Shown: positions 35,941 to 47,024 of the stretch, one piece after another
Position numbering within the stretch: the first letter of the stretch is position 1
How the letters are laid out: the number at the start of each line of letters is the position of its first letter
Assembly (NCBI GenBank): GCA_034509495.1
Contig: CM067522.1
Location: 16,864,620 to 16,928,619 of the forward strand
Direction of reading: 5' to 3'
DNA length: 64,000 bases
DNA from: Acestrorhynchus altus
Lineage: Eukaryota; Chordata; Actinopteri; Characiformes; Acestrorhynchidae
Notes under the pieces: model-generated
The model's input: only the letters and a program-made list of their open reading frames with translations
What the model was told of the DNA's origin: nothing
The model's database searches: none
Program-made: the position numbers and the translations under genes

Positions 35941-36258
35941 TTGTTGCAATGCAGAAGCTGGCTGTACAGTGTTATTCTGCTTTGTATGCTTCTGGAACCT
36001 TCTTCTGAGGCTTTGCTCAGCAGTCTCCCTCACCTGGATGATCAGCACAGACAGGCACTGGACACGGCATTGACTTATGAGGAAACTACTGAAGTTGTTC
36101 ACCAGTTTTTTTTACTCACTTCTGGTATTGATAGTTTGCCTCTAGACGTCTTAGAAGTAATCAGAAGAGACTACTGCAGCGTTCTCCAGGTGGGATTTGA
36201 TGCCAGGTTGCTTCCACAGAGCTGTCAGTGTGCAGTTCTCTCTCGTTTTCCAAAGTAA
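35941..36258 (+). pseudogene. Fragment of an L1-Tx1-like LINE reverse transcriptase
   Basis: A 105-residue frame includes ALLSSLPHLDDQ, LTYEETTEVVHQ, GIDSLPLDVL and LLPQSCQCAVLSRFPK. This is the order seen just before and at the start of the reverse-transcriptase domain in Tx1-type L1 elements (L-T-x-E-E ... G-x-D-G-L-P ... L-P-x-S-C-x-x-A-V-L-x-x-x-P-K). The usual G-K-S/A-P-G segment before GIDSLP is damaged, and no endonuclease or downstream reverse-transcriptase motifs were seen. Truncated on both sides and inactive. Confidence 0.65.
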
Positions 36259-38460
36259 AGAGACACGTGCTTACTAAAAGTGCTGGCAAATCTCTATAGA
36301 TACCAGTAAATACTGGGTAAACGTGCAATTGTGTGAAAGACGCAAATATTTACTCTCACACTCTCTTTTTCTAGCAGTCATACAACTGACTGATAACTGC
36401 CCCTCATTACATCGTCACGGCTTAAAGCAAAAGTGTAAGAATGGATATTTTTGCTCTTGGACTCCCACTACAGTGGCTGGGTGTAATTTACTTTTACACC
36501 ACTGTTGTAAAAGCATGCTTTAAGATGCCCCCCATTGGTTTATTGTGGCAGCTGGTTGTGTATTGATTTGATAGTGTATGACTTTACAGAGAAATAATCT
36601 CAGGATAACATTAGGTTTGATTTACGTGATGGTACGTAAGCAGGAACCATGTGCTTGGCTTCAAAACAGCATCAGCAAAACTGGGACCCAACATACTGAT
36701 GCTGTTCTAGCAATTCTGGATGAGGGCCATAGTTGGGACACTGATGCCTTGCTAGCGATGTTGGAGGAGGCTGGTGGCCTGCATGTTTACGCTTTGGTCG
36801 CGATTCTGGATGACCCACTCAGGATGGTCGCGATGACCATCAGCCACTGCTCCAACCCTGGGCTCAGCATTGAACTGTTACACAATTGTTTTCACTGTCC
36901 AAAGACTTGTGGACCTGGCAGTACCTTTGCCTCGGAATGGAGGAAAACAGATAAATATTTAACTTTCCTTTTTGCTAATGCAGAACCACATCTCACAGGT
37001 CTGGAAACAGGCATCAGTATTCTCCAGGCCTTTGTTCAGAAGTGAAAATATTAATGAAAAACTTCATATTCTTCTCTTGTCAGACTTCTTTTGAAATGAG
37101 GAGAGTGTTTCGTTTTGATTGTTTGTTTTGTTGGTACCCATCACAGTGTAATTCTGAAGACTGAGATTGGTCTTAATGTAGAAAAATGCAGCACAGCCTG
37201 AGCCGGGAAGCTGCGAGGAGACTTTTGATCAGTGTTTGCTGGAAGCATTTTGAAAAGTCCTGGTCTAATGGCAGTGATGTGGCTTTAATGCGGTTTTACG
37301 TATAGCCCTTAGAGTTTATTAAAACATCAAATCACAGAAAACGGATCAGTTTCAAGTATATAAATAAAATCTGGATTTAAACTTTGATATTGTTGTGTTA
37401 CCCAGAAAAGGTCACGCTGTAGACCTCACGGTCCATATGAAAGGGAATCCGCTAAATATATAATGAATACTATGTATGTACATATGCTCACATATACATA
37501 ATTTAGCCCCGCCCACTCACACTGAATTTTAAGGCATGTTCCTGCTTGTCTTTCTTTTGAATAAGGGAACAATTATTGCAATCATTTCAAAAATGTAAAA
37601 ATGGTACAAATGGAGATGGCAGTGAAAATGAGACACAATAAAAGGAATCCAGTGATACCTCAAGCTTAGATGCCACATATAAATGTCAGAATGGTCTCGA
37701 TACTCATTGCTGAACTTTATCATACATAGTGTAGATTTAAGCCTTTAATGAGTTAAATGCTCCTAAAGAGAGCATTTGTCAGCATTTGATGAGAGCAGGT
37801 GACGTAGCTGTTTGGACTCCCAGGGGAAGTTCATTCCACCACTTTGGTGCCACAATAGAAAAGATTCTGGATGCTTGTCTTCCATGTACTCTCCCCTCCA
37901 AAAGTATTTGAACGGTAAGGCCATTCCCTTTATTTTCCAGTTGGCTCAAAATGGGTCAAACCAAGCTGTACTTGATGCTCCAAGGGATCTCGGACTGAGT
38001 TTTGACCAATGGCTGTACTTAGGAACATTAAAGACGAGCAAGAAGCTTGTTGCAGTAAGGGACTGTATGAGTGGCCTCACATGGTTTCTGACCATAAACC
38101 TACACAAACCACACCTAGAAGAGAAATATGGGCTACAGAATCTTTTATTCGTGTTTGACGCCAGGTTAACATGCCCTTTGTAGTTAAAACATCAAATCAT
38201 TTTTACAGTGCAGAGTTAAATACCAACCACGAGTCACAAATCTAATCTTAGATGAGCATTTATGGGCACTTACATCAGAAGCTTCCAAGAACAGTTATAG
38301 CCATGCCATCAAGTTTGGCAGAAGGCTGTGATAGGACAAGGACTACAATCCATTGTGGCATGATTTCCACCTCACACTCTGGAGGCATATAGGGTTATAC
38401 TGTAGCCTGAAATGCAGTGATATACACTATTTGAAGAAACATAATATAGCATACATATCT
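36259..38460. other. Intron 3 segment with a short local repeat and unassigned repeats
   Basis: A 155-residue frame at 36578-37045 contains three degenerate units of about 45 bp (36695, 36738 and 36785; each reads like A-x-LA-I/M-L-D/E). At 37790-37930 are sequences of common fish-repeat type (CAGGGGAAGTTCATTCCACC and CCTCCAAAAGTATTTGAAC). I do not recognise a gene. Confidence 0.4.
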
Positions 38461-38466
38461 TCCTTG

Positions 38467-38760
38467 GGGCAGCTGTAGCCTGGTGTTAAGGGAACCAGCC
38501 TTGTGAGTGGAAGGTTGCTGGTTTGAATCGCTGGTAGGGTATGACTGAAGTGCCCTTGAGCAAGGCACTTTACTAACCAGCTGCTCCCTGGGCACCGTGG
38601 AGAGGGCTGCTCACTGCTCCGAGCATGTGTGCTCACTTCTCCCTAGTGTGTGAATATACTAGAGTGTGTGTGTGTGTGTGTGTCTCAATATGGGTTAGAT
38701 GCAGAGGACAAATGGTATAGACATTGGGTCTATGAGCACCATTACCTTTACCTTCTTACC
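38467..38760 (+). mobile_element. tRNA-headed SINE (copy 1)
   Basis: Order: GGGGCAGCTGTAGCCTGGTG, GGTTGCTGGTTTGAATCG (decayed box B), AGTGCCCTTGAGCAAGGCAC, TGCTCACTGCTCCGAGCATG, a (TG)n run and GGGTTAGATGCAGAGGAC. The same order is found at 53727-53990 and 58548-58790. The tRNA-like head supplies the internal pol III promoter in such SINEs. Confidence 0.8.
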
Positions 38761-38959
38761 TTTAAAACATCAGCTTCAGAAGGATGTTGATACTCCATTG
38801 ACTGCAGTAGGGAGAATGTCATTGCCATTCCAGGCCAGTATGCTCCTACTGTACTATAGGAGTTTGCTGGAGCTGCACAAGACCTTTTACCAGAACTGTC
38901 ATATTTGTGTAAAATACTATAGTACTGCTGTACAATATATGGTGGAAATATATATATTT

Positions 38960-38969
38960 TCTAATATTG

Positions 38970-39001
<32 letters not shown>
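38960..39001. repeat. (TA)n microsatellite
   Basis: About 30 bp of pure TA within a very AT-rich zone that extends to about 39640. Confidence 0.9.
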
Positions 39002-39659
39002 CAGAAAAAAATATATATCCTAGCCTCCTCAGTCCATATGCTTCTCTCACTTTCAGCATCATCCTTTTAATGATATCACAGAAACCTTGGCAGGGTTTGT
39101 ATTAGTGTTGTATTAAAGCTGAATATATCAGTGAAAAGGTAAATAAGTATAATATAATGCTTAACAATTTAAATTAAAGAAATATTTATTAATATTTAAT
39201 ATCATTATATTATAAAATGTTTAATCGGAATATTTTACATTATGCAGTTGATTTTTCTTTTATGCTTATTTTACTGGTCATGTGATTTTAAATTATTGTT
39301 TTGAATCTCCTTAAAAATCATCAGATCTGTCTAGATTTCAAATAACTTAAATTCTTAATAAGCACAAAAGTATTTTAACACTTCAATATTACTAGTGCAT
39401 CTCACAACATTGTGAAAAGTTTATTTTCTTCATAATTTAATTTAAAAAGATCATTTGTCATATATTTTATGTTCATTACACTTTATTACTGACCTATTTC
39501 AAGCTTCTTTTTTTACGGTTGATTTGTTTGGCTTGTAGCTCAAAAATAGCAAAAAAGGCTGTAACTTTAAATGTAATAAATATAAAATTTATGGCACTTT
39601 CTAATTAAAATATGACCAAAAAATATTCAACATCCTAAGGTAAGGTTGAAGTAAATACT

Positions 39660-40100
39660 ACAATGACAGCCTGCCAAGTCTGCCAACAAAACTCTGTACC
39701 AGCTTTGCTCACTGATTTATTTTTACTTGTTTTACTTGTTCTTGGCAAATTGTAGAACATTCATCCTTCTTTTTTCCACCACTCCTGTGTTGCTTTGGCC
39801 TTGAACTTAGGATCACTGCCCTCCTGGAAGATGTAGCATTCGTTTTTAGCAGGCTGAAGCAGTTCGACTGTTCTTTACACTTTCCATCTACCCTGCACTT
39901 TCAACAAGATGGCAAAACTCCAGAAGACCAGCATATTTACATGATGCTCCCACCCCCATGTTTCACTGTTTATTATAACAAAATGCTGTTTATTGAGGAA
40001 TAGGCCAACTTTTTTGTTGTCTCTCATCTTACAATAAAGCATTCTTACAAATTTTTGGATGATTCCTCTGCGATGTTTTTTAAAGAACATCATCTCATAC
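39660..40100 (-). pseudogene. Tc1-like transposon remnant, - strand
   Basis: Contains ATGATGCTCCCACCCCCATG and a TTTCACTG continuation, plus CACTGCCCTCCTGGAAGATG, antisense landmarks of Tc1-like transposase genes; the first motif recurs at 51860 in another - strand copy. No open frame survives. Confidence 0.55.
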
Positions 40101-40299
40101 TCAGGGTATCATTATGGGTATCAGAAGTAAAGGAGATATTATGCCCTGGGTAGTGTTATGCACTGTAGTTGTGTGGATTAGTTTTGTGGATTACATTCAT
40201 TTTCTGCTTATATATATATATATATATATATATACCATAGCTGAGGCATCCTGCTGTTTCTACCCTCCCTGCTATCTAGCTTGTGTGGCATAATTGTTT

Positions 40300-40960
40300 C
40301 CACTCATCATCCTTCAGATGTTTCTACAGCTTGATGGGACACCTTTGGTCAATTCAGCTGATTGGACATGATTTGGAAACACACCTGTTTACATAAGGTC
40401 TCATAGTAGACAGTGCATCTCAGAGCACAAACCAAACCATGGAGTCTTTGAAATTGTCTGCAGACCTCTGATACAGGATTGTATCCAGCACAGATCTGGG
40501 AAAGGGTACAGAAAAACGTCTGCTCCGTTGAAGGTCCCAATAAGCACAGTGGCCTCCATCATCCGCAAATGGAAGAAACCACTAGGACTGTTCCTAGAGC
40601 TGGTTGCCTGGCCCAACTGGGTGATCATGGATCTCTGGATATATCTGAAAATGGCAGTGGACCGATGGAGCTTGAGAGGTTCTGCAAAATGGAAGAAGAG
40701 TGGAAGAAACTAAAACAGGTGGCAAGCTTGTAGCATCAAACTCGAAAAAAAGACGTGAGGCTGTAATTGCTGCCAAATGAGCTTCAACAAAGTACTGAGC
40801 AAAGGCTGTGAACACTTATGTACATAAAACAAGCTTTCCTCACTTTGATATTGTGGGGTATTTTGTGTAGAATTTTGAGGGGAAAAATGGAATTCTTTAT
40901 GGACTAAAGCTGCAACATAAAGTAAAGCGCTGTGTACACTTTCAGGATCTACTGCATGTG
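40300..40960 (+). pseudogene. Internally deleted Tc1-like transposon, + strand
   Basis: Left part has the upstream leader (GGACACCTTTGGTCAATTCA, CATAAGGTCTCATAGTAGAC) and the start of the helix-turn-helix region: ATTGTCTGCAGACCTCTGATA, then VPISTVASIIRKWKKPLGLF in one frame. It then jumps to the gene's 3' part (TTCTGCAAAATGGAAGAAG, GTAGCATCAAACTCG, GGCTGTGAACACTTATGTAC). The catalytic middle is missing. It faces away from the - strand remnant at 39660-40100 and is related to the - strand copy at 51428-52105. Confidence 0.75.
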
Positions 40961-41099
40961 GATGTGCGCAAGCATACAGCTGTGAAATTTAATCTTCATT
41001 TGAGAAATATGGAGGGGTGGAGGCAATATAACTTATCAGGTGCAGCACATCAGCTGCAGATAATTAGACAATCATTAGAGAGGACTTTGGAGGAAGCTG

Positions 41100-41560
41100 T
41101 CTTATTAAACCTCAGACATTAGTTTTGAGTCTGCAGAAGATTGTAGAGTCTGGGAAGGCATTTAAATAGATCTCAAAACAATTAGAAGTCAGCCGTTTGT
41201 CAATTTAGAGTTAATTACTGAATACACTCAATTCAACAGAAAAATAACATACAAATAGATTGACAGATTAAGAACAAAGTGAAAAGGCTGCTGATGCTCG
41301 AAGAGAATGGGTATGTTTTCAAAAACCACTTAAAAGCATCTATTGTTGGTGATTCTTTTATTTTAAAAAACTGAAGACGATTCCAGAGACCTGGGCAGCG
41401 CCAGAAAAGGCCCTGTCACCTCAGCCAAGAGTGAGGAACGGCTACAAGCAAATGACTGTGTGACCATGACACTTGTGAGGAGGAAGGGTAACAAAGGAGG
41501 TCGGAAATATCACTTGCGACTAGACCTCGCAAAGCTTTAAAAACAAACTACAATAACTTA
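41100..41560. repeat. Probable dispersed repeat
   Basis: Includes TTCCAGAGACCTGGGCAGCG, AAGGCCCTGTCACCTCAGCC and TAGACCTCGCAAAGCTTTAA, phrases typical of a common fish interspersed repeat. No second full copy is in the window, so the call rests on recall. Confidence 0.35.
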
Positions 41561-41589
41561 AACTCGACTCAGTATTTTACTGATAGCCA

Positions 41590-41885
41590 TGCAGTGATGC
41601 CAGCACTGGGGTAAGACTGGGTAATAACTGCGAGCCTTCTTTCACCCTGAGTTTCAATGGTCAGGACTCCACAGGACCACCGGCTCACATGAACAAGGTG
41701 GAGCAACCAGGTAGCCGTGTCTGAAAGAGTGGACAGTGAGGGGAAACAGTGTTGAAACATTCCAGCAGCACCGCTGTGTCTGATGAACTCAGTGCCAATG
41801 CAACGCAGATTAACACACCAACACCATGTCAGTATCACGGCAGTGCTGAGAATGACCCACCACCCACAAAGTACCAGTCCTGTCA
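41590..41885. mobile_element. Foldback miniature element (copy 1)
   Basis: Shares GGTCAGGACTCCACAGGACC, AGCAGCACCGCTGTGTCTGA, CCATGTCAGTATCACGGCAG and TGCTGAGAATGACCCACCAC with the element at 60180-60590. In the better-preserved copy the two halves are inverted copies of each other. Confidence 0.65.
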
Positions 41886-42412
41886 CTAGTTCCAGTCCAA
41901 AGGATATTGTTCCACTAATACCAAAATACCCTAATACTGAAAACCTAAGAGTGTTTACTTTGTTTATTCAGTTTACTTGCCTACACACACACACACACAC
42001 ACACTGACTTACACAAATGCACATATGCAGCCTTATTACAATGCTCAATGCAGTGGAACAATTTTAATACAGCACTGACTCAAACACCGAGCTTCAAAAA
42101 AACCAACCCACTTCACTTTGTTTGTTTGTCTCGCACAGTCAGTTAGACCATTAATTATACGCCTTTTCTGCAGACCTCACTCCGGCTTATGGACGTGTAA
42201 ATCTCTCCCTACAGCCAGCAGCAGATAGGTTCTTTAATTTGTTATTGTTGTGTGTGACAGTGTGACATACTGCTTTGAAGAGGTAACGCTGTTCGGTTAT
42301 CTTGAAAGGTCTTTCTCTCAACTGGGAGTGTGTAAGTATATTTGCTCTCTCTGTGGGAGCAAGAACCTCACAACGTGACAACAAGACCCTATTTATGCTT
42401 CCACACTTGCAG

Positions 42413-42639
42413 GAAAGCCACCAAACCTGCGGAGTACGTCTGAGAACCAGGAAAAGGAATCTGACGCGACGCAAGACACGGCCTCGTTTGGAAGAACTGC
42501 GTTTGATCTGCCAGGATCGGATAAAATGGCAGGATCATTTATTGGTATTTGTCCCAGGACTCTTCCCATGGAGGCCAAAGAATGCAGCACTGAGCTGTGT
42601 GTGGGCTCCTGCATTGAATGCCACACGGACAACACACAG
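42413..42639 (+). other. Unexplained coding-like island with splice-like ends
   Basis: Preceded by CACTTGCAG and followed by GTGTGT. Inside, one frame is open for 75 codons (42415-42639) and continues to a stop at 42677. It is polar, then Cys-rich (FIGICPRTLPMEAKECSTE, then CVGSCIECHTDN). Entry phase (2 nt before the first full codon) and exit phase do not fit between whirlin exons 3 and 4, so inclusion would shift the frame. I see only a weak echo of the F-x-G-x-C-x-x-x-x-P-x-x-x-K/E pattern of SAC3/GANP-type proteins, not enough to assign it. It could be a pseudo-exon, a fragment of a retrocopy, or chance. Confidence 0.25.
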
Positions 42640-42885
42640 GTGTGTAACCTGTGTTTGCTGGGAACTTATCTTGACTGATGTTTCAGCAGTCGTGCCATCT
42701 GTGACGGCCTGCTGTAGGCGTCATTAACATCTAACCCCGAACCACCCCTCCAGTCAAACTCAACCCTCCAGTCAAACCTGCTTGGGGCTGGAGGCAGAGA
42801 CATTTATATATCGATCATGACTGGCATCGTCTGGCTCAATCTGTGCCTGTAGAAGATGGATGTGGGACAGAAAAACACAGCCTTG

Positions 42886-42887
<2 letters not shown>

Positions 42888-42942
<55 letters not shown>
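42888..42942. repeat. (TG)n microsatellite
   Basis: About 54 bp of uninterrupted TG. Confidence 0.97.
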
Positions 42943-42943
<1 letters not shown>

Positions 42944-43139
42944 AAGAAGTGCTCTGCAGCACTTGTCAGGCATAATGGCTCATTTTGCTTGTCTTTCATG
43001 ACTGTTCCATTTCTGGCTACCTTGACCTGGAGATGCGGGAGAGGGCGTGCAGTCTGGGTCATAGATAGAGAACAGTAGGTTACGCTGTCTGGGTGGGGTG
43101 TTTTGAACACTCGTGTTTGTCACACATTGATTTTCATAG

Positions 43140-44050
43140 CAACACTGATACATTTACATTTACAGTAGTGTTCAGAGTCTTGCCCAAAGTCTCTTATTGG
43201 TGTAGCACAGCATAGTTGCCCAGACTGGGAATTGAAACTGGGAATTAGACCTAAACTCAAACCAAAGTCAGACCGATGAAACTCAGGATCAGCATGGTGC
43301 ATTCTGAACAAAATTGGTAGAATATTTGCTATTTATTAATACAAACAGATTTTCTTTAAATTATTTGTATGAATTTGACCATGTTTAATTAAAAATGTAT
43401 GTCACACCTCATTTTTTTTAAGGACAAAAGAAATAATCAGTTGGAAATTGGTCATCCAGAAGATTTCTGAGCTGAAAATGCAATATTATTTAGTTATTTA
43501 TTAGAATTAGATTAACAAGGATATATATAATAAGGCTTGACCGTGGTCCAAATAAAATAAAAATGTATTTTTTATTATGATGTGTGTATGTAACCCTTCT
43601 CAGGACCCTTCTCTTGAAATTTGAACACTGTGTGAGCAAAGAAAGATAACTAACAAATCCTCCTTTCTCATTTTCATTCATAACCTAATGTCTGGATTAG
43701 TGATGTCTTCAGCCCCGCCCCTCTTGCTGATCAGTCAGAGTCTGTATGCAGGTTGAGCGTGTACACCTGGACAGAGCAGTAAACATGCACTGGAAGCTCC
43801 TTTGGCATTTAAACTGGGATTTAATTCAAATGGAAAGAGTGAATTCTAGCTGTTTTCCGAGCTGGATTACTTACTTATATGACTTCACACCATCGCCAGG
43901 TCTTAGTGTAAGTGTAGTTTACTTGTTGTCGTAGTGTAGCTTACGATGATATGTTAGGTTTGTCTATAGGTTACTCCAACCCTGAGTTATGAGCTCTAGA
44001 AAACGACATATAACTGCCCACAAAGTGCAGCTCCGTGGTTCTAAGAGTTC
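43140..44050. repeat. Two fragments of the TAGTTGCCCAGACTGGGAAT dispersed repeat
   Basis: Fragment at about 43145-43260 (GTAGCACAGCATAGTTGCCC) and another at about 43900-44050 (TTACTCCAACCCTGAGTTAT, CTAGAAAACGACATATAACT). They correspond to the two halves of the copy at 5640-5965. Between them lies AT-rich unassigned DNA. Confidence 0.55.
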
Positions 44051-44421
44051 ATCGTGATATTGACTCACATGGACATCAGTTTTTAAAGTTCATGGTCGAA
44101 CCTCCCTCTCCTTCAATCAGGTTAGGATCTTTTATAATGAGTGAGTATCTGAGGGTCAGTCAGGAACAGATGTTTTTGAAAGTGGAGAGGTTTAGAGATG
44201 CGTAGGTGAACGGTGGACGCAGGCGTGAGAGATTAGGCTGAGAGGAGGAGGAGGTTAAGATGGAGAGGGGTGTTGTAAGGGGAGAACTAGAGTGTAGATA
44301 TGATGAAAGGGTGGAGATGTTGAAAGAAAGATGAAAGCTCATCTTCTGTGCGTCAGTGAGTGATCTTTGAGGTTCTGGAGTATAAAATCGGGTCAGTCTC
44401 TGTCATTATTTGAATCCCTCC

Positions 44422-44422
<1 letters not shown>

Positions 44423-44460
<38 letters not shown>
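44423..44460. repeat. (CT)n microsatellite
   Basis: Pure CT run of about 38 bp. Confidence 0.95.
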
Positions 44461-44462
<2 letters not shown>

Positions 44463-44640
44463 GCAGGAGAAAGTGCATCTCTGTCCCCACAGTGACATAC
44501 TGTCCTTGTCCAGGCAGCCAGGCTGTTGGTCAGGCTGTGGTCAATCAATCTATATTTGGTCATGATGTGCCCCTGTTGAGTAACTCTCACAAAGAAGAAA
44601 TAAAATGTTCTCCTTTGCTGAGGTGGCACTTTTTATTGTT

Positions 44641-45085
44641 GACTTCTTAATGACTCTTCTCAGGGGTTTTCATTCTTAGGTACCTCAGAAGTTCATGGTT
44701 CCTTTCAGGTTCAGGGATGACTCTTCTTAGGGTACTTGGAAGGGTTAGAGAAGACTCTTTTAAGGGGTCTTAGGAGTTTCAAGACTTGTTAAAAAATGTC
44801 CAGGCCTATAGATTCAGCCCAGGCCAGGTGATGCCCCTGAGAATGACTCTTCTTGGGGTTCCTAAGAACTTCAGAGATGACTCTTCTCATGATACCTGGA
44901 AAGTTCAGGGTTCCTGGCATGTTTAGGGAGGACCATTCTCTGGGTACCTGTAAGGTCCAGGGCGGGCTCTTTTCAGGCTTCCTGGACAGTTTAGGTATGG
45001 CTCTTCTCGGGTTCCTGGGAGGTTTCTGAAGGACTCTTCTTCAGATTCCTGCTAGGTTCATGAATGACTATTCTCTTGGTCTTTG
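44641..45085. repeat. Degenerate minisatellite of about 35 bp
   Basis: About ten diverged units built on ATGACTCTTCTCAGGGTTCC followed by TGGGAGGTTCAGGG-like text; unit starts lie near 44651, 44717, 44753, 44842, 44878, 44930, 44965, 45000, 45031 and 45065. A non-repeat insertion sits at about 44790-44835. Old tandem array with no coding potential. Confidence 0.75.
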
Positions 45086-46019
45086 TTGATTTGTTTTGTA
45101 GTCCCAATCGTTCTTATTTGGAGATGGATGCACAATATTAAGAGGTGTTTTCTGGAGTCGGCATGCCAGTGGAGACAGTGCGTTATTTATTCCTTTCATA
45201 TTTAGAATAAATTGTTGCAGAACTCTGCATGAAGGACTTGTCTGATCTAATCTCGGATGCATGTTCAAGTTCATGAAGTCGATTCACTTTCAGATATTGC
45301 TTTTGATTGGTTGAAATATAGGCTCAGACAATTGTGACGGGATGATAAGTTCTAGCTATGTATATTTTAGTGTAAAGGCCAGCACTGCCTCTCACTTTCT
45401 CTCTCTCTTCTCCCCCTTTCTTTTATTCCGTCTTGTTGTTTTTTATGTCTTTCTTTTTCTCTCTCCCTCTCTTTATGTACTGTCCTCTTTGCGTATTTCA
45501 CTGCATCAAGTGAATGGCGACGGAGACACATTTGCAGTCATCGATATCTAATCTCTCTCCCTTCTTCCTTCTTTTCTGACGAGAACAAAGGTGGCAAAGA
45601 AAAGAGAGGCTATACTTTCCCCCCTGTTGTAAAAAATCATAGCTGCTTTGTTCTGCCTCCGCTGTTAAACAGTCCTCGTCTGGAATGCTCAGTTGCGGTA
45701 ATTTGGCAAAAAAGTAACACGAACTTACTTACTTACTTGCTACATTGTGTATGTGACAGTATGTGTGAAATACACACTATTAAAGACCACATAACACTGA
45801 GGCTTTGACAGAAATGGATCCCTATATCGGGTTTATGGAACTTTTGAGTCTCCAAATTGTAAAGTGTGACTCTCTTTCAACTTTAAATAAATGAATGAAT
45901 GACACTTAAATAGCACATTTCCGGAAACCCCAGGGTGCTTTACAGTCACCATTCGTCACAATCACACTCAGCACCCAACCAGCACACACCTGCCAGAAGC
46001 ATCAGCCAATTGCCCTCAG

Positions 46020-46380
46020 CATTACCGTGAGGATTTGATTGCATGCAGTGACAGGAGCATTAGAGAGGTCAGGATATTGGGTGATCACCACCCAAATTCA
46101 TCTCCATCTCCCCAACTCCTCTCCTGAGAGCTTCATGATTCCAGAGAACACAGTTCCACTGCTCCACAGCTCAATGCCGTTCTTTCTGACTCCTCTAAGC
46201 CACACCTTGCATGAGGAATGGTACCAGTGGGTTCATGTTCATCTGCTCCACAGTCCTATTCTATGGCAATGCTTCTCTACAGGGATTAGACGAGATGGGT
46301 GTGCATTTGCACATCTGTGTCAGCAATGAGATGAAGGCGTTCATTAAAGGGAATGTCCACAAACATAGTGACTGATAGTG
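46020..46380 (-). mobile_element. Miniature element of the CCCAATACTTTTGTCC family (copy 3)
   Basis: Reverse complement carries TGTGGACATTCCC, ACACAGATGTGCAAATGCAC, GAACTGTGTTCTCTGG and GGTGGTGATCACCCA in family order. Confidence 0.65.
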
Positions 46381-46706
46381 TCTATCAGTCAAACTTCAGC
46401 CAGAATCAAGTCATTTTTAATTAGAACAAGCTTCACACTAGAAAAGAGGAATGAACTGGGATGGTTTTTTTCTCCATCTACACTTTTGTTAGGGCCACAA
46501 AACAGTGGCATTACTGGTGATGATTGCTGTGTACTGTGTGTTTGATTGAGTACACAGTCTTATGCGAAAGCTGTTTGTTTCATTGATTTGCAGCTTGTCG
46601 ACTGTGTTCTGCTGTTTTAGCAACTCGCATGTCATTAAGGAAGCGATTGGGTTCATTTGTCTGCTTATCGTGATTGGATAATCCTGTAAAAATGCAGAGC
46701 CAGCTT

Positions 46707-46770
46707 AATCTCTCTCTCTCTCTCTCTCTCTCCTCCTCTCTCTCTCCCTCTCTCTCTCTCTCCCTCTCTG

Positions 46771-46838
<68 letters not shown>

Positions 46839-46943
46839 TCTCTCTTTCTCTCTCTCCCGCTCTCTCCCTCTCTTTCCCTCTCTCTCTCTTTCTCTCTCTC
46901 CCTCTCTTTCCCTCTCTCTTTCTCTCTCTCTCTCTCTCCCCCC

Positions 46944-47005
<62 letters not shown>
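46707..47005. repeat. 300-bp (CT)n/(TC)n tract
   Basis: Nearly pure pyrimidine on the + strand, with C or T insertions every 10-30 bp. Long Ser/Leu or Arg/Glu frames across it are artefacts. Confidence 0.97.
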
Positions 47006-47006
<1 letters not shown>

Positions 47007-47024
47007 TCCACTCAGTCTGCCTGT

